64,000 bases of DNA from Gelidibacter gilvus (GTDB lineage Bacteria; Bacteroidota; Bacteroidia; Flavobacteriales; Flavobacteriaceae), in contig NZ_SDDZ01000014.1 of NCBI RefSeq assembly GCF_004115975.1, positions 1 through 64,000 of the forward strand, read 5' to 3'. Of this stretch, positions 34,612 through 44,254 are shown one piece after another. The position numbers were made by a program, and so were the translations under genes. The number at the start of each line of letters is the position of its first letter. Positions within the stretch are counted from its first letter, which is position 1. The notes below the pieces were generated by a model, which did not search any database, was not told the origin of the DNA, and saw only the letters and a program-made list of their open reading frames with translations.

Positions 34612-35772
34612 ATGGGTAGAGTTAGAAAAATATGTGCTGTTATTACCGCGCGACCTTCATATAGTAGAATCAAAACGGCTTTAAGGGCAATCAATGAGCA
34701 TCCTGATCTCCAATTACAGTTGGTAGTGGCTGGATCTGCTTTATTGGACCGTTATGGTAACGCCGCTGATTATATTGAGCGTGACGGATTTAAGATTGAT
34801 GAACGGGTTTTTATGGTGCTGGAAGGCGAGAATAAAACCGCCATGGCCAAAACCACAGGTTTGGGGGTGATGGAACTTGCCAATGTGTTTTATAATTTAA
34901 AACCCGATGCGGTGATCACCATTGCCGATCGGTTTGAAACCATTGCTACATCCATTGCTGCGGCTTATCAGAATATTCCTTTGGTCCATTTGCAAGGCGG
35001 TGAGGTTACGGGGAATATTGATGAAAAAGTACGGCATGCGAATACCAAGTTGGCGGATATTCATTTTGTCGCTTCAGAAGATGCCAAAGCACGTGTGATA
35101 AAATTAGGAGAGGATGCTGAATTTGTTTTTAATACCGGGTGTCCGTCGATTGATATTGCCCAAGGATTAATAGATCAGACTGAATTGGATTTTAATCCTA
35201 TTAAGAAATATGGCGGTGTTGGTGGCTTGACCGTGATGCCCGAAAACTATTTAGTGGTGTTGCAACATCCAGTCACCAATGAATATGATCAAGCAAAATC
35301 AGATATCACAACAACACTTAATGTTATTAACGAATTGGGAATTTCGACCTTTTGGTTTTGGCCCAATGTAGATGCCGGATCTGATGGTACGTCCAATGGG
35401 ATTCGCTCTTACAGGGAGAAGCATGATCCAAAGCACATTCGGTTTTTTAAGAATATGGATGCTATTGATTTTTTAAAATTGCTGTACCATAGCCAATGTC
35501 TAATCGGGAATAGTAGTGTTGGAATTCGGGAATGTTCTTTCTTGGGTGTTCCTGTGGTGAATATCGGTACTCGACAACATCGGAGACAACGCGGACAGAA
35601 CACTATTGACGTGACTTATGATGGGGCTCAAATTAAACAGGCCATTTTAGAGCAACTTAAAAATCCTAAAAATAAACGCAGTACGATATATGGCGATGGG
35701 AATAGTGGTCAAAAGATTGCCGATATTTTAGCGACCATTGAATTGCGCTTTCATAAAACTATTATGTATTGA
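34612..35772 (+). CDS. neuC: UDP-N-acetylglucosamine 2-epimerase, hydrolysing (NeuC/LegG type), 386 aa
   Basis: AVITARPSYSRIKTALRAI near 10, DRFETIATSIAAAYQNIPLV, HLQGGEVTGNIDEKVRHANT near 125-145 and IGNSSVGIRECSFLGVPVVN near 300 mark the hydrolysing epimerase family. It supplies the 2-epimerised free hexosamine to NeuB. Without a 4,6-dehydratase or aminotransferase gene in the window, ManNAc feeding Neu5Ac is the simpler reading, but a diNAcBac substrate (LegG) cannot be excluded. The stop overlaps the neuA ATG by one base. Confidence 0.92.
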   Translation: MGRVRKICAVITARPSYSRIKTALRAINEHPDLQLQLVVAGSALLDRYGNAADYIERDGFKIDERVFMVLEGENKTAMAKTTGLGVMELANVFYNLKPDAVITIADRFETIATSIAAAYQNIPLVHLQGGEVTGNIDEKVRHANTKLADIHFVASEDAKARVIKLGEDAEFVFNTGCPSIDIAQGLIDQTELDFNPIKKYGGVGGLTVMPENYLVVLQHPVTNEYDQAKSDITTTLNVINELGISTFWFWPNVDAGSDGTSNGIRSYREKHDPKHIRFFKNMDAIDFLKLLYHSQCLIGNSSVGIRECSFLGVPVVNIGTRQHRRQRGQNTIDVTYDGAQIKQAILEQLKNPKNKRSTIYGDGNSGQKIADILATIELRFHKTIMY

Positions 35773-36473
35773 TGAAAATATTAGGGATCATTCCGGCAAG
35801 AGGTGGATCGAAAGGCATTTCTAAAAAAAACATCAAATTATTAAATGGTAAGCCATTGTTGGCCTATACCACTGAGGTTGCCTTACAGTCAAGGTTGCTT
35901 TCAGAAGTCATAGTGTCCACCGACGACGATGATATTATGAACGTTGTCAAAAAATTAGGCGTTAAAGTGCCGTTTAAAAGACCTGCTGAACTAGCCCAAG
36001 ATGATACCCCAACGATAGAGGTCATTTTCCATGCCTTAAAATGGTATGAAGATCAAAATATTCATTTTGATGCGGTCTGCTTATTGCAAGTGACCTATCC
36101 ATTCAGAACGCTTACTTTTTTGAATGAGGCGATTCAAAAATTTAGTTCCAGTGATTTTGACTCGCTTATTTCAGTTCAAAAGGTGCCACATGTCTATAAT
36201 CCGCATTGGGTTTTTGAGGCAAACAATAAGGGCAATTTATATTTAGCGACTGGTGAATCTGAAATTATTAGTAGACGGCAAGAATTACCTGATGCTTATC
36301 ACCGGGATGGGGCTATTTATTTAACCTCCACAAAAACACTTATGGAAAAGCAGTCTCTTTATGGCAGTGCCATAGGGTTTATAGAATCTCCTACTGAAGG
36401 CTATGTTAATATTGATACCATTGAAGATTGGAAAAAGGCTGAACACATTGTGAAAACCTTTACTAAAGATTAA
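35772..36473 (+). CDS. neuA: Acylneuraminate cytidylyltransferase (CMP-nonulosonate synthetase), 233 aa
   Basis: The N-terminal motif IIPARGGSKGISKKN is at 6-20 and is typical of CMP-sialic acid synthetases. LLQVTYPFRT and the C-terminal VNIDTIEDWKKAE follow. It activates the nonulosonic acid with CTP for transfer. Start is ATG at 35772, overlapping the neuC stop by one base (TGATG). Its length fits a single-domain NeuA without an esterase extension. Confidence 0.93.
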   Translation: MKILGIIPARGGSKGISKKNIKLLNGKPLLAYTTEVALQSRLLSEVIVSTDDDDIMNVVKKLGVKVPFKRPAELAQDDTPTIEVIFHALKWYEDQNIHFDAVCLLQVTYPFRTLTFLNEAIQKFSSSDFDSLISVQKVPHVYNPHWVFEANNKGNLYLATGESEIISRRQELPDAYHRDGAIYLTSTKTLMEKQSLYGSAIGFIESPTEGYVNIDTIEDWKKAEHIVKTFTKD

Positions 36474-36476
36474 TTC

Positions 36477-37889
36477 ATGTCATTTAAAAAGAAGAAAGCC
36501 TTTATATTGGTGCCAGACGGTGTAAGTCTGAAAAATTTCGCTTACACTAAGTTTTACAATAAAGCTTATGAAAGAGGCTTTACGATTGTGTTTTGGCATC
36601 ATACACCTTTTGATTTTGACAGTTTAGGTTTTAGTCATTTGGCTATAGAACAACCTAAACTGCATTGGTTGACCACCGTTTTAAAAAATGTTAGAAAACG
36701 CGTGGAGCTTTCTCGTTTTGCCAAACGAGAAGAGGATGTCATTTATAATAGCTATGTTTTTCCACTTTCCTATAAAACCTTAAAAGCTAGCGTCAGAAGC
36801 CTTTTGACAAATTTGCTAACTTTTGTTTTTGATTCCGAAAAAGGATTAAGATCAGTCCGAAGGACCATACAAAAGCTTGAAGGGCAAACCTCCTATTATA
36901 AACATTGTTTAGCAGTGCTTGAAGAGCATCGGCCAGATGTGGTTTATTGTACCAGTCAACGTAATGTGTTAGCTATAGCGCCGCTACTCGCAGCCGCTAA
37001 ATTAGAAATTCCTACAGTTTGTTTTGTGTATTCATGGGATAATTTGCCAAAAGCCACTTTGGATGTCACTGCAGACTATTATAACGTTTGGAGTCAACAT
37101 ATGAAGCATGAGCTTTTACATTACCATCACTTTATTAATGAGTCACAAGTTCACGTTACGGGTACACCGCAATTTGAACCCCATTATATTAAGGAATTAT
37201 TACAACCAAAGGAGCGGTTTTTTGAGGAAAATAACTTGAATTTGGATATCACCTATCTTTGCTATAGTGGAGATGACGTGACAACCTCTCCAAAAGATCC
37301 GATGTATCTAAGAGATGTTGCTAAAGCAATTAGGTCTCTAAAAAACAAAGGTCATAGTTTGGGTTTAATCTTTAGACGCTGTCCTGTCGATTTTTCTGAT
37401 CGTTACGATTCCGTTATTGAGGAATACGCTGATGTGATAGTACCCATCCAGCCTATTTGGAAGAAAATGGGAGGCGCATGGGACACAATCTTGCCCTTGC
37501 CAGAAGATGTGACCTTGTTGAGTAATTTGGCTTTGCATACTGCTGCCGTAATTAACTTGGGATCTTCGATGGTATTTGATTTCGTCATTCATCAGAAACC
37601 TTGTTTGTACATGAATTATAATTATTTTAACGAAGCGAATCTTCCGGAACAGGGGGTGTACGTTTATGATTATGTTCATTTTCGATCTAAGCCTTGTGAA
37701 GACGTTGTGATATGGTTAAACCATCCAAATGATATTGCGAAGTCCATTGAGGCAGTTTTAGAACATCCAAGCCCGACCATTAGTGCCGCTAATTTATGGT
37801 ATGAAAAAATCAATGAACCTCCTGCCAATAGTGCTTCAACTCGGATTTGGAACAGTATAGAAGCTATTATTAAAAAAGAAACCACTTAA
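36477..37889 (+). CDS. Uncharacterised GT-B-like protein, candidate nonulosonate transferase, 470 aa
   Basis: I recognise no named family. The N-terminus (KKAFILVPDGVSLKNFAYTK) and TVCFVYSWDNLPKATLDVTA near 180-200 resemble the acceptor half of GT-B enzymes. YNVWSQHMKHELLHYH and VTGTPQFEPHY resemble polysaccharide transferases of the CDP-glycerol/epimerase-like superfamily. AAVINLGSSMVFDFVIHQKP near 360 looks like a donor-site loop. It begins 4 bp after neuA and 9 bp before a GT4. A role transferring the CMP-activated sugar is inferred from this position. Confidence 0.65.
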   Translation: MSFKKKKAFILVPDGVSLKNFAYTKFYNKAYERGFTIVFWHHTPFDFDSLGFSHLAIEQPKLHWLTTVLKNVRKRVELSRFAKREEDVIYNSYVFPLSYKTLKASVRSLLTNLLTFVFDSEKGLRSVRRTIQKLEGQTSYYKHCLAVLEEHRPDVVYCTSQRNVLAIAPLLAAAKLEIPTVCFVYSWDNLPKATLDVTADYYNVWSQHMKHELLHYHHFINESQVHVTGTPQFEPHYIKELLQPKERFFEENNLNLDITYLCYSGDDVTTSPKDPMYLRDVAKAIRSLKNKGHSLGLIFRRCPVDFSDRYDSVIEEYADVIVPIQPIWKKMGGAWDTILPLPEDVTLLSNLALHTAAVINLGSSMVFDFVIHQKPCLYMNYNYFNEANLPEQGVYVYDYVHFRSKPCEDVVIWLNHPNDIAKSIEAVLEHPSPTISAANLWYEKINEPPANSASTRIWNSIEAIIKKETT

Positions 37890-37897
37890 GCGTCACC

Positions 37898-39037
37898 ATG
37901 CATATTGCTTTTCTTACACCAGAATTTCCAGATTCCAATCTCAGTAGGTCGGGCGGCTTAGGTACCAGTATTAAAAATCTAGCCAGAGGATTAGTTGCTC
38001 AAGGTGTTACAGTAACTGTGTTTGTTGTAGGGCAACAAGAAGACTCTAACTTTAAAAGTGAAGACATTCATATTATAAGTGTTGCCACCAAAAATCATAT
38101 GGCGTTCAAATGGTACTTGGAACGTAAGCGTTACCAAAAAATCATTCAAAAACACATTGATAAAGAAGGCATAGACCTCATTGAGGCACCAGATTGGACG
38201 GGAATTTCGGCTTTTATGAAATTTACAGTACCACTAATTATTCGACTGCACGGCAGTGATGGTTATTTTTGTCATTTGGATAGCAGAAAACAAAAAAGGA
38301 AGCATCAATTTTTGGAAAAAAGAGCGTTAAAAGGAGCTGATGCTATAGTCTCAGTCAGCAAATTTACGGCTGATCTAACAAAACAAATTTTTGGATTAAA
38401 TAAAACAATTGCTACCATTCCTAATGGCATCAACACTGATGATTTTAAACCTCTTGACATAGCAATCAATCAAGGTCAATTGTTGTATTTTGGAACGCTT
38501 ATTAGAAAGAAGGGTGTATTGGAATTAGCTGAAATTTTCAATAGAGTTGTTGAGAGAGTGCCACATTGTACACTCTTGCTTATTGGGAAAGATGCTAATG
38601 ATGTTTTTGAGAACACGTCAACGGTATCACTTTTTATGGCCTTGTTATCCGAAGAGGCTAAACAAAGAATGATACACTTGGATGAGGTGCCTTATGCTGA
38701 GATTAAAGCCCATATTGCAAGTTCCCAAGTGGTGGTATTACCGAGTTTTGCTGAGGCCTTTCCCATGACTTGGTTAGAAACCTTAGCCATGGAGAAAGCT
38801 TTGGTAAGCTCCAATATTGGATGGGCCAAGGAATTGATGGTGGATGGGGTTACGGGATTTACGGTAGACCCTAAAGACCATGAACTGTATGCTGAAAACA
38901 TTATTGGCTTACTGAATGATTCCGATAAATGTGTTGAGTTTGGCAAGGCAGGTCGGGAACATGTCATCAATCATTTTTCAACATCGATTATTGTAAAAAA
39001 GAATATGGCACTCTATAACACTATTATTAAAAAATGA
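37898..39037 (+). CDS. Glycosyltransferase family 4, 379 aa
   Basis: GT-B enzyme with MHIAFLTPEFPDSNLSRSGG and GLGTSIKNLARGL at the N-terminus, RLHGSDGYF near 115 and LYFGTLIRKKGVLELAEIF near 195. The donor-site motif PSFAEAFPMTWLETLAMEK contains an EX7E-like pair. Its stop codon overlaps the next gene by 4 bases (ATGA), so the two are translationally coupled. Confidence 0.92.
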   Translation: MHIAFLTPEFPDSNLSRSGGLGTSIKNLARGLVAQGVTVTVFVVGQQEDSNFKSEDIHIISVATKNHMAFKWYLERKRYQKIIQKHIDKEGIDLIEAPDWTGISAFMKFTVPLIIRLHGSDGYFCHLDSRKQKRKHQFLEKRALKGADAIVSVSKFTADLTKQIFGLNKTIATIPNGINTDDFKPLDIAINQGQLLYFGTLIRKKGVLELAEIFNRVVERVPHCTLLLIGKDANDVFENTSTVSLFMALLSEEAKQRMIHLDEVPYAEIKAHIASSQVVVLPSFAEAFPMTWLETLAMEKALVSSNIGWAKELMVDGVTGFTVDPKDHELYAENIIGLLNDSDKCVEFGKAGREHVINHFSTSIIVKKNMALYNTIIKK

Positions 39038-40563
39038 TTATTGTTTACCATCATAACAATAAGGTAGCTTCCATTTTTGATCATCAACTTCAAGAGGATA
39101 TTCTAGTAGAAGAAAATCATATCTTGAAAACATTGATGCATCTTGCTACTTTACATAATAATAGAATTTTGGTTTGGTGCCGATTAGATTGTAAAGAACA
39201 ACTAAATCATGTAGTTATTTCGAATAGCTTTAAGATAAAAAATATCATGTTGTCTTATGGTAAAGGGTTTTATATACCTGAAGCTATTGGTTATGTCGAG
39301 GATTCTCCATTTATAAAGGTAAATCCCTCAGTAAAATATGGTACTTTTTTAATGTCTAGCACTGTTGGTGCTATTCACAGTGAAACCTTATTGAAATTTA
39401 GGAGATGTAATTTTCCTAATGACTTTGCGTTCGCGCTCAACTCCATAGCAAAATTGGGAATGCCACATGGGCTATTTTGTTATTCTGAACCCAAATTGAT
39501 TTTATCTACAATTGAAACTGTAGAAAAGCGTGCTGGAGTTTATACTTTATTCCGTTTTGTAAAACAGCATTACAGAGCCCGTTGGGTGTTTTTGCTCGCC
39601 TTGAATTTTTGGTGGCATGAGAGTAAAGTCACATTGTTACCGCTTTTAAATAGTCTTTTGTACAAGAGACGTTCTTTTAATACTGCTATTAACCTTGAAG
39701 CTAATGTTGAATGTGAAACTATAGAATTACCTTCCATAGATGTCATCATTCCAACTATCGGACGACCTAATTATTTAAAAAACGTTTTAAAGGATCTGAC
39801 AGGGCAAACACATCTTCCCAACAAAGTGATCATTGTTGAACAAAACCCAGAAGAAGGCAGTAAGACTTCTTTAGATTTTATTTATTCCGAATCGTGGCCT
39901 TATAAGGTTGATCACCATTTCATACACCAAACGGGAGTCTGTAATGCAAGAAATATTGCCTTACAACAAGTGGTTTCGGAATTTGTTTATTTAGCGGATG
40001 ATGATAACAAATTTGATGAAGGTTTAATTGAAACTGTACTAATAAAAATGCTAAAATTTGATTTAGATGTCATTTCTATGTCTTATTTGCAGAAAAATGA
40101 AAGAGAAAAGCGGAAGTTCCCGTTACAATGGGGGACTTTTGGCGCTGGAAGTAGTGTTCTCAAATCAAAGTTTTTGGCTAATGTGTCGTTCAATGAGGTG
40201 TTAGAATTTGGATATGGCGAAGATGTTGATTTTGGCATGCAGTTGAGAAATGTTGGGGCTGATATCATTTATTTTCCAAGCATTCAAATACTGCATCTCA
40301 AAGCGCCTATTGGCGGCTTTAGAACAACTTTTAAGCAGCCATGGTTGGAAGATAAGATACAGCCAAAGCCTACGCCTACAGTGATGTTTAATAGAATGAC
40401 CAATACCTCAGAAAAGCAATTATTGGGATATAAAACTATATTGTGCCTCAATTATTATTTTTCGCAAGAAATTAAGAATCCGATTAGGTATTATAAGTTT
40501 TTCATAAAGGAATGGAATCAAAGTGTATTTTGGGCCAATAAATTAAAAAATTCGAACACGTGA
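39034..40563 (+). CDS. GT2 glycosyltransferase with an uncharacterised N-terminal domain, 509 aa
   Basis: Residues about 235-430 are a GT-A domain: SIDVIIPTIGRPNYLKNVLK, VIIVEQNPEEGS, HQTGVCNARNIA, and a metal motif ADDDN. The first 230 residues (from MIIVYHHNNKVASIFDHQL) form a separate domain. It has YGTFLMSSTVGAIHSETLL and a possible membrane-associating helix near WVFLLALNFWW, and I do not recognise it. At 509 aa it is much longer than a single-domain GT2. It overlaps both neighbours by 4 bases. Confidence 0.85.
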   Translation: MIIVYHHNNKVASIFDHQLQEDILVEENHILKTLMHLATLHNNRILVWCRLDCKEQLNHVVISNSFKIKNIMLSYGKGFYIPEAIGYVEDSPFIKVNPSVKYGTFLMSSTVGAIHSETLLKFRRCNFPNDFAFALNSIAKLGMPHGLFCYSEPKLILSTIETVEKRAGVYTLFRFVKQHYRARWVFLLALNFWWHESKVTLLPLLNSLLYKRRSFNTAINLEANVECETIELPSIDVIIPTIGRPNYLKNVLKDLTGQTHLPNKVIIVEQNPEEGSKTSLDFIYSESWPYKVDHHFIHQTGVCNARNIALQQVVSEFVYLADDDNKFDEGLIETVLIKMLKFDLDVISMSYLQKNEREKRKFPLQWGTFGAGSSVLKSKFLANVSFNEVLEFGYGEDVDFGMQLRNVGADIIYFPSIQILHLKAPIGGFRTTFKQPWLEDKIQPKPTPTVMFNRMTNTSEKQLLGYKTILCLNYYFSQEIKNPIRYYKFFIKEWNQSVFWANKLKNSNT

Positions 40564-41555
40564 GATTTTCTTTGATTATATGCACTTATATGCGTCCAAA
40601 AGCTATATTAAAATTAGCGAAGTCTGTTCAATCTCAAACACTTTATCCAAATGAAATCTTAATTATTGATGGCTCAACAGACGATGAGACCGAGCAAATT
40701 TTAAAACAACATACTTTTAATAATTTAGTCTATCATAAAGTTGATGACCAACACAGAGGTTTGACCAAACAACGCAACTTCGGCATTTCAAAAGTATCTC
40801 CAACTTCTGAAGTAGTTTGTTTTTTAGATGACGATACAATTTTGCATGCTGATTATTTTAAACAGTTGTTAAGCACTTATGACCAATATCCAAATGCATT
40901 GGGTGTGGGTGGCTATATTAACAATGAAGTGCAATGGCAAAATACTGACGGTTCTTCAAGCTCCAAACGCTTTTATTATGATGGCTGGATGCGCAAGGAA
41001 CCTTTAAGATTCAGAGTTAGAAAATGGTTTGGATTGGCTCCAGACACACCACCTTGTTACTTGCCGAGCTTTTCGCATGGGCGTTCTGTGAGTTTTTTAC
41101 CACCATCGGGAAAAGTATATCCTGTTGAGCAATTTATGGGAGGAGTGTCTTCTTATAGAACCTCAGTTTTTGACGCTCTACATTTTTCTACCTATTTTGA
41201 GGGTTATGGTTTATACGAAGACACTGATTTTTGTTTGAGATTAGCTAAAAAGGGCGAGTTGTATGTGAACACGGCTGCACGATTAGAACATCATCATGAT
41301 CAGCAAGGACGTCCAAATAAATACAAATACGGAAAAATGGTTATTAGAAATGGATGGTATATTTGGAAAGTAAAATATCCAAAGCCTAATTTAAAAGCAC
41401 AGATCAAGTGGCATTTGACGGCTATTTTACTTTTAAAGCTCACTTTCTTAGGTGTGATAACCAATAAAAAGAAATCAGAAGCATTTAATGAAGGTTTCGG
41501 ACGGTTTGTGGGGTGGTTAAGTTTAATTATCGATAGACCCAAAATAGAAAGATAA
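40560..41555 (+). CDS. Glycosyltransferase family 2, 331 aa
   Basis: RFSLIICTYMRPKAILKLAK, IDGSTDDET near 37 and the metal-binding DDDT near 89 mark a GT-A fold. YRTSVFDALHFSTYFEGYGL and YEDTDFCLRLAKKGEL are typical later motifs. It begins with GTG at 40560, overlapping the previous stop by 4 bases. A hydrophobic stretch near 285-300 may be membrane-associated. Confidence 0.9.
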   Translation: MRFSLIICTYMRPKAILKLAKSVQSQTLYPNEILIIDGSTDDETEQILKQHTFNNLVYHKVDDQHRGLTKQRNFGISKVSPTSEVVCFLDDDTILHADYFKQLLSTYDQYPNALGVGGYINNEVQWQNTDGSSSSKRFYYDGWMRKEPLRFRVRKWFGLAPDTPPCYLPSFSHGRSVSFLPPSGKVYPVEQFMGGVSSYRTSVFDALHFSTYFEGYGLYEDTDFCLRLAKKGELYVNTAARLEHHHDQQGRPNKYKYGKMVIRNGWYIWKVKYPKPNLKAQIKWHLTAILLLKLTFLGVITNKKKSEAFNEGFGRFVGWLSLIIDRPKIER

Positions 41556-41567
41556 AATAAAACCTAA

Positions 41568-43181
41568 ATGATTAGATCTATCAATATTGTATTAACACAA
41601 GGTCAGGAGGACATAGCTTTTCGTAGGGTACATGATTTTAAATATGAGATTGCCACTGAAACTTTATTACATGAAAGTTTTAGCTTAAAAATATGCTTTA
41701 CTCAAAAAATTATAGGTTTTAGGGATCATGATTACAAATGGAAGAAGATCGACTCACGATTGATTGCCACGGAACTTTCTCCTAAGATTATAAAGATGGA
41801 AAATGGTCAAATTATTCAAGCCAATCAAAACATTGGAATATGGGAAGTTATTCCAAAATCTCCTATGACATTGTATTGGCATTTTAATCCAGACTTATCA
41901 CAACCTATGGTCAATTATACTGGGCCTGAGAACTTGAAACAAATAGAATCAGCAATAAATAGTATGGATTTCAGCATTCCACTTGCATTGTTGCTTTCGC
42001 CCGATACTGGATTAGAACTCAGTAGATCTGAATTCCCTTTTAAGCCCATCGTGTGTTTTACAGACCACTGTGATTTTGATACTTTAGAAAATCTCAAAAT
42101 ACAACGACAGTTTTTTAAAACACATCAAATAAAAATCACTAAAGGGTTTTTCATAAACCAATTTTCTACACGAAAGGATAACGCTTCTTGGGAGTTGCAT
42201 TCAGAAGAATTAAAAAGATGGATAGCAGATGGTCACGAGATGGCCTACCATTCCTTATCCCAATCAATAAAATCAGATTCAGAAAGCTTAAATGATTTCT
42301 TTAATTTTAAAGCCCCCTTAAATGGCATAAGAGTTTGGATTGATCACGGCTATCAACCGTACAACTTTACACTTTATAAGAAAAGTGGGCTAACAGAAAG
42401 TGAGTTTTCGAACCAATTATCTTCTCAAAATATTAAAACACTCTGGAATTATATTGATACAGGCACAACTGCCAAAGGAGTTATCAATCAGTTAAATTCA
42501 GATCATTTTACTTTAAAAAGCTTTTGGAAAGGTGTTAAGGGTTTAGGTTTTAAAAAAGCAATAAGCTTAATGACCAAAAATGTTCTCTTCCATTACTTCA
42601 ATGACGAACAAAAGACTCAGTCCTATAAATTTTTGGCGGTTGATGTTAAGGGGTTTTTTATAAATAAAAAAGTCAGTGTTTTAGGAAGTTTATTAAGAAA
42701 TACGACAGCCATTGTGCCAGCATTCATGTCTGTTTTGTTCTTTTGGAATTCGAAAAAGAAAGAACCCTATCCTTTAGCAAAATACAGTCCAGTGTTTTTT
42801 AATCATAAAATTGGAAATCAGTATTTTAACATATTTCAAACTTTGGAAATGGTTGATCTTAAAGCGTCACTGTGCAAAGAAAATATCGATTTATTATGTG
42901 AAGAAAACGGACTGTTTATAGCCCATACCTATTTTTCTGTACCATTGCTATACCATTATGGAAGGTTATTTATAGATCAGAATAATATTAATCCAGAAGT
43001 AGAGATTAATTTTAGATACTTATCAGAGAAAATTACTGATGGTAGTATTTGGAACCCGACCTTGTCAGAATTTCAAATGTATATGGAACAATATAAGAAA
43101 GTGGAGTTTGATTGTGATGAAAAAGGGATGATATTTGTAAAGCATGAAACTAACATTTGCTCAAGAAAAGTTGTATCATAA
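41568..43181 (+). CDS. NodB/polysaccharide-deacetylase-like protein, 537 aa
   Basis: The middle region (about 155-260) resembles a NodB-fold deacetylase: PIVCFTDHCDFDTLENLKIQ takes the place of the TxDD motif, and DGHEMAYHSLSQS the place of the second metal motif. The catalytic signature is imperfect, so activity is uncertain. The first 140 residues and the long C-terminal part are unassigned. The stop overlaps the ATG of the FemAB-like gene by one base (TAATG), linking it to acyltransfer. It probably trims an acyl group from the growing glycan. Confidence 0.6.
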   Translation: MIRSINIVLTQGQEDIAFRRVHDFKYEIATETLLHESFSLKICFTQKIIGFRDHDYKWKKIDSRLIATELSPKIIKMENGQIIQANQNIGIWEVIPKSPMTLYWHFNPDLSQPMVNYTGPENLKQIESAINSMDFSIPLALLLSPDTGLELSRSEFPFKPIVCFTDHCDFDTLENLKIQRQFFKTHQIKITKGFFINQFSTRKDNASWELHSEELKRWIADGHEMAYHSLSQSIKSDSESLNDFFNFKAPLNGIRVWIDHGYQPYNFTLYKKSGLTESEFSNQLSSQNIKTLWNYIDTGTTAKGVINQLNSDHFTLKSFWKGVKGLGFKKAISLMTKNVLFHYFNDEQKTQSYKFLAVDVKGFFINKKVSVLGSLLRNTTAIVPAFMSVLFFWNSKKKEPYPLAKYSPVFFNHKIGNQYFNIFQTLEMVDLKASLCKENIDLLCEENGLFIAHTYFSVPLLYHYGRLFIDQNNINPEVEINFRYLSEKITDGSIWNPTLSEFQMYMEQYKKVEFDCDEKGMIFVKHETNICSRKVVS

Positions 43182-44254
43182 TGGAAGTGATCTATACAAA
43201 AGATAAGGAATGGCTTGATAAATGGGATACTTATGTGGCAGAAAAGCCTCGCGCAAGCCACTTGATGACGACAGATTGGTTGAAGTCGTACAGTTCGTAT
43301 GGGTTCGACTATGAGGTAGGTATTGTGATAGAAAATAACAAGATTATTGGAGGTTTTGGATCTGTTATACCAAAGGTACTATTTTTTAAATTTTATATTA
43401 TTCCTCATGGGCCAATAGTAAATAAAGGATATGAATACTATGTAGAAGCGCTCTTAAAAGACTTGTATCTTAGAGCAAAAGAACTGCGTTGTTGTTATGC
43501 CCAAATTAGTTTACCAATTTCTAGTACTAATAAAATAAAGGATCATGTTTTTAATCCTGCTGAAGTAAAATTTATTCGAAACAATTTTAAATCAGGGAAA
43601 CTATTTAATTATGTGTATTGTTCCTACGGACTAAATTGGATGGACTTTACAGAGCATCCGAATACAGACAGCTACTTAAAAACATTGTCTTCAAAGGTGA
43701 GACAATACGTTCGATTACCTTACAAAAAAAATACTGAAATTATAAATGTAACGAGTCAAATTGAACTGAAAAAAGGATATAATGTTTTTGAATTTAACGC
43801 AAATGAACTTGGTTATAAGATTCGTGCATTTAAGGATATTAAGGATTCTATTTTAGGATTGATTGATTCAAAACGAGGGTTTTTTCTTAATATTTATGTG
43901 GATGGGGAGGTTAAAGCATCCGGATTTTATATACTGGCTGGAGGCCATATAACCAATGTGCTGGCTGGTGTCATAAAAGAAAAACCAGATTTAAAATTGG
44001 GATATATGCTACAATGGGAGGCTGTAAAAAAGTCATTTGATTTGGGATATAAGGGGTATAATATCTCCATGGGTGGTTCTGAAGGTGTAAAGGAATTTAA
44101 AAAACGTTTTGGTGCTGATGCTATGTTTTATGAAGATCCACACTTCTATGTCATATTAAAGCCATTGATGTTCAATGTTTATCTTAAATTTGAGAAATAC
44201 ATGAAACCGTATAAGTCTCAAATCTCAAGAGTATTATCTAAATTTAAAAAATGA
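43181..44254 (+). CDS. FemAB/BioF2-like acyltransferase, 357 aa
   Basis: A double-GNAT fold is suggested by FDYEVGIVIENNKIIGGFGS and YLKTLSSKVRQYVRLPYKKN. GFFLNIYVDGEVKASGFYIL and the closing GYNISMGGSEGVKEFKKRFG are typical of FemAB-like proteins. These enzymes add aminoacyl or acyl groups, in cell-wall bridges or in exopolysaccharide synthesis. I choose ATG at 43181, coupled by one base to the NodB-like gene, over an in-frame TTG eight codons upstream. Its stop overlaps the GNAT-like gene by 4 bases. Confidence 0.8.
   Translation: MEVIYTKDKEWLDKWDTYVAEKPRASHLMTTDWLKSYSSYGFDYEVGIVIENNKIIGGFGSVIPKVLFFKFYIIPHGPIVNKGYEYYVEALLKDLYLRAKELRCCYAQISLPISSTNKIKDHVFNPAEVKFIRNNFKSGKLFNYVYCSYGLNWMDFTEHPNTDSYLKTLSSKVRQYVRLPYKKNTEIINVTSQIELKKGYNVFEFNANELGYKIRAFKDIKDSILGLIDSKRGFFLNIYVDGEVKASGFYILAGGHITNVLAGVIKEKPDLKLGYMLQWEAVKKSFDLGYKGYNISMGGSEGVKEFKKRFGADAMFYEDPHFYVILKPLMFNVYLKFEKYMKPYKSQISRVLSKFKK

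Noticed and set aside
32472-36473. Pseudaminic acid pathway
   Set aside because: That route uses PseB, PseC, PseH and PseG; a NeuC-type hydrolysing epimerase is present instead, so a Neu or Leg type product is more likely.
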